This document shows positions 47,628-55,485 of a DNA stretch of 60,015 bases, one piece after another; within the stretch, counting starts at the first letter, position 1; each line of letters begins with the position of its first letter. The position numbers and the translations under genes are program-made. Source of the stretch: Candidatus Kapaibacterium sp. (GTDB lineage Bacteria > Bacteroidota > Ignavibacteria > Kapaibacteriales > Kapaibacteriaceae); assembly GCA_022842685.1 (NCBI GenBank), contig JALHPC010000014.1:1-60015 (forward strand). Reading direction: 5' to 3'. The notes below the pieces were generated by a model. It was not told the origin of the DNA, made no database searches, and worked only from the letters and a program-made list of their open reading frames with translations.

Positions 47628-48401
47628 ATGAAATTCTTACTTCTTGGGGCGCTCCTGCTTATATCCGCACTTGACAATGTACAAGCACAAGTGCGCTTTC
47701 GTGTATCTGGTGGCTTGTCAACGAATTGGATTGTGTCCGACAACCCAGCTGTACAACGTATCGTCTCAAACACCGAGGGCTCGGTACTCGAACCAGATGA
47801 ACCTGCCAACATTGGGGGGGCATTTGACGGCAACCAAATAGGATATGGCATTCGACTGTACGCCGACCTTGACAAGCAGAAGTTGTTCCGCATCCCATTC
47901 GGCGTCGATGTGTTCATGATGCGCGGTTCGCAGTCTTACCTAGCCCCGAACTTTGGCGTATTGGCACGGCATAGCACCGACCTATACTCCTTCCATGCCG
48001 GTTTCGAATATGCCTTCGTCGAGTTTCCACTAGCATTTGCACGTGCATACGTTGCTGCCGAACTGCGGGGTACGATGGTCACCAACGACAACCTATACAT
48101 CCGTTTACAAACCATCAACCAAGATGGCCAGCTAACAACATCCGAGCGAAACATCACTGGAAAACCCGATGCTTTCCGTTTTGGATCGATGATTCGCCTC
48201 GGCTTAGAGGGCGAGATATATTACCCCGTCTTCCTCAATACAAGCGTCGGATATGGGGCACTGAACCTCCTTGGTAGAGACACACGTCCAACCACAGCCG
48301 GAGGCCGTGGTGAGCTCCTAACGCCCGACCGCATCAACGAGGGGCCAGAGCAAGTGCTTCAGTATGTGAACTTCACCTTCATGTTCCAAGTTCGTCTCTG
48401 A
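47628..48401 (+). CDS. Exported outer-membrane protein (porin-like)
   Basis: 257 residues: signal peptide MKFLLLGALLLISALDNVQA, then alternating hydrophobic strands such as RFRVSGGLSTNWIV, GYGIRLYADLDK, FPLAFARAYVAAELRGTMV, RFGSMIRLGLEGEIY and the end FTFMFQVRL. The layout is of a barrel protein of Bacteroidota, perhaps OmpA-like or a transporter-related beta-barrel; no family name is clear. It is placed between two glycosyltransferase genes; its stop TGA overlaps the next start (TGATG). Confidence 0.7.
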   Translation: MKFLLLGALLLISALDNVQAQVRFRVSGGLSTNWIVSDNPAVQRIVSNTEGSVLEPDEPANIGGAFDGNQIGYGIRLYADLDKQKLFRIPFGVDVFMMRGSQSYLAPNFGVLARHSTDLYSFHAGFEYAFVEFPLAFARAYVAAELRGTMVTNDNLYIRLQTINQDGQLTTSERNITGKPDAFRFGSMIRLGLEGEIYYPVFLNTSVGYGALNLLGRDTRPTTAGGRGELLTPDRINEGPEQVLQYVNFTFMFQVRL

Positions 48402-49477
48402 TGATTCCTTGGAACGACGACTGTGTTCACTTTCGTGGACACATCCCCTGCGCCCCCAATAAGCGCGACGGTTCTACCTGCCCAACGTGTTCGCACTATC
48501 GTGCGCGATCGAAGCGTATCCTGATTATCAAGCTCGGCGCCACCGGCGACGTCATTCGTACTACGCCGTTGCTGCACCTTATCGAGCAACAGCATCCTGG
48601 CGCAGAAGTGTGGTGGCTTACCGAAACACCGGCCGTTGTTCCCGATGTGGTTCACCATGTTCTTCCAATGAACTTGGACTCTGTGTTGCGCCTGCAAGGT
48701 ACGCCGTTCGACGTTGTCTACAGTCTCGACAAGGATCCTCACGCATGTGCGCTAGCGTCATCGCTGCAGGCCACTATGATCTACGGCTTTGTGCTTCGCG
48801 ATGGTGTTCCCGCTCCGGCAAATTCGTTGGCCAATCACAAGTTCGTTACGGGAATCTTCGACGACGTCAGCAAGGCAAACACGCTCTCGTATCCCCAGGA
48901 GCTGATAGAGCTTTGTGGCGGTACCTGGAGTGGTCAGCGATATATCGCTCCTGTTCAGCTGTCGACGCGGTCCGCGGAGCGTCCTCGCATTGGGCTTAAC
49001 ACGGGCTGCGGCACGCGCTGGCTAACACGCGAGTGGCCTATCGCGTCGTGGACCATGCTAATACAACGACTGCGCGAAGCTGGTTACGACGTTGTGCTGT
49101 TAGGTGGCCCATCAGAGCATCAGCGTAACGTCGAGCTATCGTCGAGTACTGGTGCTAGCTACGGAGGTGTACAGGGCTATCGCGACTTTTTTGCAACGGT
49201 TGGTTCGTGTACCGTCATCGTCACAGCCGTTACGATGGCCTTACACGTAGCTATCGCCATGGGCACACGCATTGTGCTCATGAACAACATCTTTAACTCG
49301 CATGAGTTCGAACTGTACGGCCTTGGCGAGATCGTCGAGCCAACGCGTACCTGCCAATGCTACTTCCGTGGAACGTGTAGCCACCAGCAGGGCTCGTGCA
49401 TGCAAACGCTCAGCGTCGAAGCTATCGAAGAGGCCACGGCGCGGCAGCTGGCGCTGGCCGCAGCTGCCTACGAGTAA
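48401..49477 (+). CDS. Family 9 glycosyltransferase (heptosyltransferase-like) with N-terminal Cys cluster
   Basis: 358 residues. The first 35 hold four Cys (DCVHFRGHIPC, then CPTCSHY), as in a small zinc-finger. The rest is GT-B: RILIIKLGATGDVIRTTPLL, GAEVWWLTETPAV, SLDKDPHACALASS, then RIGLNTGCGTRWLTREWPI, YDVVLLGGPSEHQRN and the donor-site segment VTAVTMALHVAIAMGTRIVL. Heptosyltransferases and their relatives add heptose or other sugars to lipopolysaccharide core. Two more Cys pairs (CQCYFRGTC, C in SHQQGSC) near the end are unusual for GT9 and may bind a second metal. ATG overlaps the porin-like stop. Confidence 0.86.
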   Translation: MIPWNDDCVHFRGHIPCAPNKRDGSTCPTCSHYRARSKRILIIKLGATGDVIRTTPLLHLIEQQHPGAEVWWLTETPAVVPDVVHHVLPMNLDSVLRLQGTPFDVVYSLDKDPHACALASSLQATMIYGFVLRDGVPAPANSLANHKFVTGIFDDVSKANTLSYPQELIELCGGTWSGQRYIAPVQLSTRSAERPRIGLNTGCGTRWLTREWPIASWTMLIQRLREAGYDVVLLGGPSEHQRNVELSSSTGASYGGVQGYRDFFATVGSCTVIVTAVTMALHVAIAMGTRIVLMNNIFNSHEFELYGLGEIVEPTRTCQCYFRGTCSHQQGSCMQTLSVEAIEEATARQLALAAAAYE

Positions 49478-50469
49478 AACGTTTCTGACGCTCGACGAAC
49501 TTCTGGTCTGCCTAAGATGATACGTTCCACAATGCCGCGGGCAAAGCCCGCGCCATAGGCCACGTGTTGCACAATGGTTGTGATAACCGACAGTGCGCCA
49601 CATCTTGCGCTTTGCGTTCGCAGTGCCCCTTCCAGACCAACGAGCAGAAGGTAGGCAACCAGTGGCAGCAGAGTTGTGTAGCCCACGGGGTGTGTGAATG
49701 AGGTTACGAGACTAAAGAGCAGGTACGAAGTGAAGGCCGCTGGAAAGAAGTGCGTGAGTTTTAACGAGCCCGCGTGGCGTAGCGTAAGGTCAATTCGGGC
49801 CCTGCCACTTTGGTGAACCTGTTTGAAGAAGCTTGTTAGCGTACTGCGGCGTTTGTGGTACACCCACGCTTCGGGGATAAGTCCTGTACGAAAACCGCCG
49901 GCGATGATACGTAGCGAAAGGTCGACGTCTTCGCCAAATCGCATTGATGAGAATCCCTCTGTGGCGTTAAACACATCACGGCTGATGCCCATGTTAAACG
50001 ACCGTGGGTGAAAGGCACCGCCTACGCGTAAGGCCTTGCCGCGAATGCCGCCCGTGGTAAGGAACGACGTCATTGAGTGGCTTATCGCACGCTGTATCGG
50101 GGTAAACGACTCGTGGTCGCGGTCGGGCCCTCCAAAGGCGTCTAGGGCGTTCGAACTCACGGCCTCGTCGATCACCGCCAAATAGTGCGGCGGAACCATG
50201 CAGTCACTGTCAAGAAAAATGAAGTAGTCGCCGGCGGCACGCCGGCAGCCGTAGTTGCGCGATGGTCCCGGACCACTGTTGGCTTTTGCATAGTAGGCCA
50301 GCTGCAGTTCACCAGCCACGTGGTCGCATTCGGCCTTGCTTGACAACGTCGATCCGTCTTCGACGACGATAACCTCGAAATCGCGATAGGTCTGACGCGT
50401 AAGACTCTGCAACAGCTCGCGCATCTCGTCGGGACGGTTGAATACGGCAACAATGATCGAATACTTCAT
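49468..50469 (-). CDS. Family 2 glycosyltransferase
   Basis: 333 residues. GT-A fold: YSIIVAVFNRPDEMRELLQS, VIVVEDGSTLSSKAE, ANSGPGPSRNYGCRRAAGDYF, the metal-binding FLDSDCMVPP, then NMGISRDVFNATEGFSSM and the acceptor-side FGEDVDLSLRIIAGG. Three or so hydrophobic segments follow near the C-terminus (FFPAAFTSYLLFSLV and on), so it is membrane associated. Transfers sugar to an unknown polysaccharide acceptor. It overlaps the tail of the GT9 gene by 10 bp on the opposite strand. Confidence 0.88.
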   Translation of the reverse strand: MKYSIIVAVFNRPDEMRELLQSLTRQTYRDFEVIVVEDGSTLSSKAECDHVAGELQLAYYAKANSGPGPSRNYGCRRAAGDYFIFLDSDCMVPPHYLAVIDEAVSSNALDAFGGPDRDHESFTPIQRAISHSMTSFLTTGGIRGKALRVGGAFHPRSFNMGISRDVFNATEGFSSMRFGEDVDLSLRIIAGGFRTGLIPEAWVYHKRRSTLTSFFKQVHQSGRARIDLTLRHAGSLKLTHFFPAAFTSYLLFSLVTSFTHPVGYTTLLPLVAYLLLVGLEGALRTQSARCGALSVITTIVQHVAYGAGFARGIVERIILGRPEVRRASETFYS

Positions 50470-50474
50470 GGATG

Positions 50475-50482
50475 CGAAGATA
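50475..50482 (-). promoter_or_regulatory. Possible -7 box abutting the GT2 start
   Basis: On the minus strand TATCTTCG, one mismatch from TAnnTTTG, ends 5 nt before the ATG at 50469. A leaderless start is implied. No -33 element found. Confidence 0.35.
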
Positions 50483-50514
50483 CGTCTGGAGCGTGGCAGG
50501 GCTACTGCCCGCCG

Positions 50515-50522
50515 TATCTTTG
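50515..50522 (+). promoter_or_regulatory. -7 box abutting the methyltransferase start
   Basis: TATCTTTG matches TAnnTTTG exactly and ends 7 nt before the ATG at 50530. This leaves no room for a ribosome-binding site. Confidence 0.5.
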
Positions 50523-50529
50523 CCGGTGC

Positions 50530-51363
50530 ATGACAAGGCCATCACCAAGTTCCGACCTTTACACCATTGTACGCAGCAGCGGCCTACACCCAAGGGTCGT
50601 GCACAACTGGTATCAGCAGTATCGTCTGGCACAGTTTACGCTCCTGCCATGGCTTAGCAAACATGTTCACGTGCCTTCGCAGGGGGCTGTCGCAGAAATT
50701 GGCTGCGCCGAAGGCGGCGTACTCATGGCGGCGGCGCAAGCGTATGGCGGTTATGCGTTAGGTACCGACATACAGGGCCCGCTACTCCAGCAGTACTCGT
50801 CTACCATTGCCAACCTGGTTGGTCTCGACGTGACGTTCACCGAGCATGACGTCATTCTGGGTCCGATCGACCCCGCATGGGAATCCCGCTTCGATGTGGT
50901 GTTTCTGCGTGATGTTCTTGAACACCTCGACGATACGTGGATAGCACTCCGCAATATCATGCGTTTGCTCAAGCCAGGTGGTTCGCTTGTCGTTACCTTT
51001 CCTCCGTATACGTCGGCGTTTGGCGGCCATCAGCAACTCTTGCAAACGCCACTCGGATCGCTTCCCTTTGTTCACCTTCTGCCTCGCCCGCTTTTCGAAA
51101 AGATCATTCGACAAACAACAACGGTCAACGAAGACGAGGTGCGTCGCCTGGCATCGATCCGGCTTAGCGGCGACCGCGTGCGTATCGCAGCATCCGATGT
51201 TGGCTACCGTATTCTCGACGAACGTTACTTCTTGTTGCGCCCAGTGTTTCGTTACAAGTATGCGTCGTGGATTCCTACCGTCGAGGTAACAACACTGCGT
51301 TCCATTCCGCTTGTACGGCGCCTTGCCATGGAAGCCGCCTTTATCCTACAACGCCCGGCATGA
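50530..51363 (+). CDS. Class I SAM-dependent methyltransferase
   Basis: 277 residues. The SAM-binding motif I is AEIGCAEGGVLMAAAQAYGG near residue 55, followed by ALGTDIQGPLLQQY, VVFLRDVLEHLDDTWIALRN and LLKPGGSLVVTFPPY. A Tyr/Arg-rich C-terminus makes the acceptor pocket. Its place among glycosyltransferases suggests methylation of a sugar or glycan-related product, but the substrate is not visible. Its stop overlaps the next start (ATGA). Confidence 0.85.
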   Translation: MTRPSPSSDLYTIVRSSGLHPRVVHNWYQQYRLAQFTLLPWLSKHVHVPSQGAVAEIGCAEGGVLMAAAQAYGGYALGTDIQGPLLQQYSSTIANLVGLDVTFTEHDVILGPIDPAWESRFDVVFLRDVLEHLDDTWIALRNIMRLLKPGGSLVVTFPPYTSAFGGHQQLLQTPLGSLPFVHLLPRPLFEKIIRQTTTVNEDEVRRLASIRLSGDRVRIAASDVGYRILDERYFLLRPVFRYKYASWIPTVEVTTLRSIPLVRRLAMEAAFILQRPA

Positions 51364-52670
51364 AAACCGTCCTAGTTGTTGCCTACCACTTCCCCCCAGG
51401 TGGAGGTCCGGGCGTACAACGCGTTCTAAAACACGTTACCTACCTTCGCGAAGCGGGCTGGAGACCTGTTGTCCTTACCGTCGAAAACGGCGACTTCCCC
51501 GCGCGCGATGAATCGCTCTTGGCACGTATCCCCGCCGACGTAACCGTGATACGTGTTCCCATCCTTGAGCCATATGGCCTTTACCGCTCGCTAATGGGTG
51601 CCAAGGGGGCAGCGATCGACGTAAACGTAAACAAGACCGAACAACAACGCTCGGGCTGGAAGGCCGCTGTTGCCGAGTTTATTCGTGCCACATTCTTCAT
51701 TCCCGATGCCCGCGTTGGATGGATGCTTACGGCAGTGCGTGCGGGCATGAAGGCCATTGCCGAACACAATGTCGACGCCATTTACAGCTCTGCACCGCCA
51801 TACACATGTGCCCTCATAGGCCGAGCGCTGCACAAGCGAAGCGGCCTGCCATGGGTTGCCGGCTTTCGCGATCCGTGGACGGGCTTCCTTACCACGCCAA
51901 CACGATGGTGGCTTCCAGCTTGGATCGACCGTCGGCTAGAACGTTCGGTGTTTGCCAATGCCTCGGCCGTCGAAGTGGCATGGCAAGGTATTACCGACGA
52001 CGCTCTGCGGAAGTATCCCAGTTTAGACCCTTCGACGTTCGTTCACATACCCAACGGTTACGATTCTGCCGACTTCCCCGTGGTGACCGATCCGCCGCCA
52101 GCGCAGTTCACGATTACCTACACGGGCTCGCTGTACGGACGTCGAAATCCGGCCACGTTTCTTGAAGCGCTTGCGCTACTGGAGCGACGGGGCGTGCTAC
52201 GCACGTCCGACGTCGTGCTACGCTTCGTAGGGCGGTTTGGTCAGGACGTGCTGGACATGATGGCTGCCTCGCCATTTGCCGATAGCATTCATAACGTGGG
52301 CTACGTGCCCCATCACGAGAGCATCGCATGGCTACTGCGCTCGAACGTGCTACTGCTAATCGTCGACGAAGCCCCCGAAAGCGCTGCCATCGTTCCCGGT
52401 AAGGTGTATGAATACCTTGGCACGAAACGTGCTGTCTTGGCGCTTGCACCGCACGGCAGCGCTATCGCAGAGCTTGTGCAGCAAACGCAAGCGGGTATCA
52501 GCGTTCCGCAGTCAGACGTCGAAGGCATTGCGAATGCCATTGCAGCGATGTTCGACCGCTGGAAGCAGGGCCTGCCGCTTGCGCAGCCGCATAGCGGTGC
52601 TATCGAACAATATGAACGCAAACATGCCGCCTTTCAGCTAGCCCAGTTGCTTACTACGCTTACATCATGA
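51360..52670 (+). CDS. Family 4 glycosyltransferase
   Basis: 436 residues. GT-B type: start KTVLVVAYHFPPGGGPGVQR, then LKHVTYLREAGWRPVVLTVE, VDAIYSSAPPYTCALIGRAL, WVAGFRDPWTGFL, VHIPNGYDSADFPVV, ITYTGSLYGRRNPATFLEAL and VPGKVYEYLGTKRAVLALAP, with the Glu of the E-x7-E region in PESAAIVPGKVYEY. It builds a surface polysaccharide with the preceding methyltransferase. The start overlaps the stop before it, and its own stop overlaps the start of the small membrane protein (ATGA), so three or more genes are coupled. Confidence 0.9.
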   Translation: MKTVLVVAYHFPPGGGPGVQRVLKHVTYLREAGWRPVVLTVENGDFPARDESLLARIPADVTVIRVPILEPYGLYRSLMGAKGAAIDVNVNKTEQQRSGWKAAVAEFIRATFFIPDARVGWMLTAVRAGMKAIAEHNVDAIYSSAPPYTCALIGRALHKRSGLPWVAGFRDPWTGFLTTPTRWWLPAWIDRRLERSVFANASAVEVAWQGITDDALRKYPSLDPSTFVHIPNGYDSADFPVVTDPPPAQFTITYTGSLYGRRNPATFLEALALLERRGVLRTSDVVLRFVGRFGQDVLDMMAASPFADSIHNVGYVPHHESIAWLLRSNVLLLIVDEAPESAAIVPGKVYEYLGTKRAVLALAPHGSAIAELVQQTQAGISVPQSDVEGIANAIAAMFDRWKQGLPLAQPHSGAIEQYERKHAAFQLAQLLTTLTS

Positions 52671-52840
52671 AACGCATTGTCGCTATCGTCGTGGCTCTCG
52701 TAGCCGCTTGGTTTATCATGAAGGTTCTATGGTGGCTGTTTACGGCTGCCTTTACGATTGCCATGAACCTGTTCATGATTGTGCTGATGGTTGTGATTGC
52801 GGCGCCACTGTATCTTATCATCTCGCGGAGATTACGATGA
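52667..52840 (+). CDS. Small membrane protein, 57 residues
   Basis: A short reading frame joined to both neighbours by four-base ATGA overlaps: its ATG sits in the stop of the glycosyltransferase and its own stop in the start of the outer-membrane protein. The product starts MKRIVAIVVALVAAWFIMK, has a second hydrophobic helix (MNLFMIVLMVVIAAPLYLII) and ends in SRRLR. Two helices with basic flanks, both ends probably in the cytoplasm. Unknown role; a helper of polysaccharide assembly or export is possible. The exact ATGA links on both sides are the main reason to accept it as a real gene. Confidence 0.72.
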   Translation: MKRIVAIVVALVAAWFIMKVLWWLFTAAFTIAMNLFMIVLMVVIAAPLYLIISRRLR

Positions 52841-54129
52841 TACTGCGACTTATTGCTATTGTTCTGGTTCTTTCTGCCGCCAGTGTTAGCGCACAGCAGT
52901 TTTACAACCCGTTGGCTGTCGACGTTACCCGTGGCCTTGTAAAAGACCTCTTTAGCACGAATGCTGTCGACTACGTCCAGCCCATGGTTACCAGCGTCAA
53001 CGCAACGTCGAATGCCCGCTTCTTTACCCAGGCATACGTTCCGCGAAGTGTCGATCGGCCATATTTCCGCTTTGGTATTCATGGTATGATGGGCGTGATT
53101 CCCGAGGCCGACAAGACATTCAAGCCGTCGTTCAACCTTGGTGAGCCATCGCAAAACCTGCTTACCGATGTTTCGAGGTATGGCACGTTCGATATCGTCA
53201 ATCGCCGGTTTGCCATCAACCCACGGTACCAGGACACGCTTGGATTAACCCAGCTTTTGCTTCGAGAAATGCTACTTGAAGCGCAAAAGCAGGGCCGCTT
53301 TCCATTGCCCGACGAAGCTGCGACGCTTTTTGGTAATCGTCCCAACGTGCGAGTGAACCTGCCAACAACAGCAACGCTCCTCGAAGTTATTCGCAACCGC
53401 GACGACTACCGAGCGCTCGTTGCCTTGGGTGGCTCTAGTATCGATTCGTCGTTGGCGTCGCTTGTCGACTCGCTGTCGCTCCCCGGTTCGCTTACCATGC
53501 CGCCTGGAGCCAACATGAGCACACTGGTTGCTGCAGTGCCGCAACTGGAAATCGGTTCGCTCTTTGGTACCGAAATGCTTATCCGCTTTGTTCCGCCGGT
53601 AGAGTTCGACCCCAACGTCGGCGAGTTTTCGTTCTACGGCATTGGTCTCAAGCACAGTTTGTCGCAATACCTTGCCGATACCGTAGTCCACCTTGCTGTC
53701 CAAGGCGTGTATCAACACACGTCGCTTACCAACACAGTAGGCGTTACCAACTCCAATCTTAGCGCCGTGGCCGATATTTGGAACGCCAACCTCCATGCCA
53801 GCAAGAAGCTGTTTGGGTTTTTAGATGTGTTCGTTGGCGTTGGCTATCAACAGATCGATGTGGTGTCTACCTACACCTACGTGCTCCCGCAGGAGGTCCA
53901 GCTTTCGCTTGGCTTGCTTCCCGAACCTCCGGGCCCGGGATTGCCATCTGTGCCCACGCCCGAGCAACCGGGCGACACGAGTCCACAGCAAAGTGTTGTA
54001 AACGTTTCGAACACCAACATTAACGCCGTCTTTGGCGCTTGCGCGCAGATCGGTCCGCTTCGTGTGTTTGCCGACTACAACGTCAGCCAGTTTAGCATCT
54101 TCTCTGGCGGTCTCGAAGTCTGTTTTTAG
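52837..54129 (+). CDS. Outer-membrane protein, DUF6588-like
   Basis: 430 residues. Signal peptide MILRLIAIVLVLSAASVSAQ; mature start QFYNPLAVDVTRG. Segments FGIHGMMGVIPEADKT, FVPPVEFDPNVGEFSFYGIG, LKHSLSQYLADTVVHLAVQG and the end FSIFSGGLEVCF, with many aromatic strands, suggest a large barrel resembling the DUF6588 group of Bacteroidota. A Pro-rich loop (PEPPGPGLPSVPTPEQPG, near residue 365) is exposed. The start overlaps the stop of the 57-residue gene, so it is the last in the polysaccharide operon. Export or anchoring of the polymer would be a sensible guess. Confidence 0.75.
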   Translation: MILRLIAIVLVLSAASVSAQQFYNPLAVDVTRGLVKDLFSTNAVDYVQPMVTSVNATSNARFFTQAYVPRSVDRPYFRFGIHGMMGVIPEADKTFKPSFNLGEPSQNLLTDVSRYGTFDIVNRRFAINPRYQDTLGLTQLLLREMLLEAQKQGRFPLPDEAATLFGNRPNVRVNLPTTATLLEVIRNRDDYRALVALGGSSIDSSLASLVDSLSLPGSLTMPPGANMSTLVAAVPQLEIGSLFGTEMLIRFVPPVEFDPNVGEFSFYGIGLKHSLSQYLADTVVHLAVQGVYQHTSLTNTVGVTNSNLSAVADIWNANLHASKKLFGFLDVFVGVGYQQIDVVSTYTYVLPQEVQLSLGLLPEPPGPGLPSVPTPEQPGDTSPQQSVVNVSNTNINAVFGACAQIGPLRVFADYNVSQFSIFSGGLEVCF

Positions 54130-55031
54130 TCCGCCAACTCAAGTCGCGTAGGATGTACAATCCCATCGCGGCGTAAGGCGGCTATTATGCCCTGCAGCCA
54201 AGCTGCATCATCCGTATTGTCCAAGCGTGTGCCTGTTATCGTGGCAAACAGCCCTCGCTGAGTAACGCCCTTGTGGGCCGTTCGCAGCACGTCAACAATA
54301 CGTCCACGCCACAGTCTGTTTGGTTCGCCACGAAAGCTTGGCTCTGTCCTCTTCTGTTTCGGCACGTATCGCAGCGCCCCCTTCGAAGGGCAGTGTTGTG
54401 ATAGGGGGCACTGTGTACACTGCGGCGAACGTGCCGTGCATACGGTGGCCCCTAGATCCATCACGGCGTGGTGCCAATCAGCAGAACTGCGGGCGGGGAT
54501 GATGGACTGGGCAAAAGCGTCTAACCGGTGGTTGTCTAACACGTCGGACGTAAGCACTTGCTGCACTGCCAGGCGGGAATACACCCGACGCACGTTCACG
54601 TCCATCACCACCACGCGCTTGCCATAGGCAAAGCAGGCAATGGCTGCGGCCGTATAGGGGCCTAGGCCTGGCAAGGCGCGCAGGGTCTCTATGCTACTGG
54701 GAACCACACCATCATGGCGTTCCACTATGGCACGGGCAGCGTCGCGCAAGCGCAGTGCTCGCGAGTTATAGCCCAAGCCCCGCCATGCGCGAATCATCTG
54801 GGAATTGCTAGCCGCGGCTAGGTGAGGTAGTGTTGGAAACTGCTCCAAGAACAACGGCAAGCGCTCTGCAATTCTCGACGCTTGCGTTTGCTGCAGCATG
54901 CACTCGCTCACCAACACCACATACGGGTTGGGCGTTGCCGTGCGCCACGGAAATGGTCGCGCCGTCGCCCGATACCACCGTAGTAGGGCGTTGCGGATGC
55001 GCGTTGTATTTTCGGCGGCGCTTGGGGGCAT
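54126..55031 (-). CDS. mutY: A/G-specific adenine DNA glycosylase, short form
   Basis: 301 residues. MutY removes A paired with 8-oxo-G. Seen: helix-hairpin-helix LRALPGLGPYTAAAIACFAY, the catalytic Glu in VSECMLQQTQ, the Asp in VVMDVNVRRVYSRL, and the iron-sulfur Cys set CTARSPQCTQCPLSQHC (spacing 6-2-5). The usual C-terminal NUDIX-like domain that recognises 8-oxo-G is missing; after the cluster a short tail RLWRGRIVDVLRTAHKG to LRRDGIVHPTRLE looks like a winged helix, as in actinobacterial MutY. The ATG at 55031 has an AGG nearby; an ATG-less extension to 55070 would meet the divergent cdd start. A TAGGTTG box lies 6 nt upstream. Confidence 0.92.
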   Translation of the reverse strand: MPPSAAENTTRIRNALLRWYRATARPFPWRTATPNPYVVLVSECMLQQTQASRIAERLPLFLEQFPTLPHLAAASNSQMIRAWRGLGYNSRALRLRDAARAIVERHDGVVPSSIETLRALPGLGPYTAAAIACFAYGKRVVVMDVNVRRVYSRLAVQQVLTSDVLDNHRLDAFAQSIIPARSSADWHHAVMDLGATVCTARSPQCTQCPLSQHCPSKGALRYVPKQKRTEPSFRGEPNRLWRGRIVDVLRTAHKGVTQRGLFATITGTRLDNTDDAAWLQGIIAALRRDGIVHPTRLELAD

Positions 55032-55068
55032 TACCTGCAACCTACAACGCACGCAGCAAGAAAAACGC

Positions 55069-55482
55069 ATGACACCACATACCGAACATCACGCCATCGA
55101 AGCGGCCATAGCCGTGCGTGACAAAGCATGGGCACCATATTCGAACTTCTACGTTGGCTGCGCCCTTGTCGACGCCGATGGCGGCATCCACGTTGGCTGC
55201 AACGTCGAAAACGCATCGTACGGCCTTACGCAGTGCGCCGAACGCTCTGCAGTAACGGCGGCCACGGCCGCCGGCCATCGCGATGTTGTTGCCTGCATTG
55301 TCGTTACCGATACTCCCGCACCCACCATGCCATGCGGTGCGTGTAGACAAGTACTTGCCGAGTGTAATCCAGACATGGTGGTGATAAGCCGCACGCTCTT
55401 GGGCGCCGAGGTTCGCACTACGGTTGCTGCATTGTTGCCCGATGCCTTTATGCCGAACCATCTAACCACGAGCCAGCAGTAA
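55069..55482 (+). CDS. cdd: Cytidine deaminase
   Basis: 137 residues, homotetrameric type. Cytidine to uridine, pyrimidine salvage. The zinc site is complete: GLTQCAERSAV (Cys-Ala-Glu) and TMPCGACRQVL (PCxxC). DKAWAPYSNFYVGCALVDADG and NVENASYG are family hallmarks. It is divergent from mutY with a 37-nt gap and 3 nt before the MFS gene, so both cdd and the transporter may be co-transcribed. Confidence 0.95.
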   Translation: MTPHTEHHAIEAAIAVRDKAWAPYSNFYVGCALVDADGGIHVGCNVENASYGLTQCAERSAVTAATAAGHRDVVACIVVTDTPAPTMPCGACRQVLAECNPDMVVISRTLLGAEVRTTVAALLPDAFMPNHLTTSQQ

Positions 55483-55485
55483 GCC

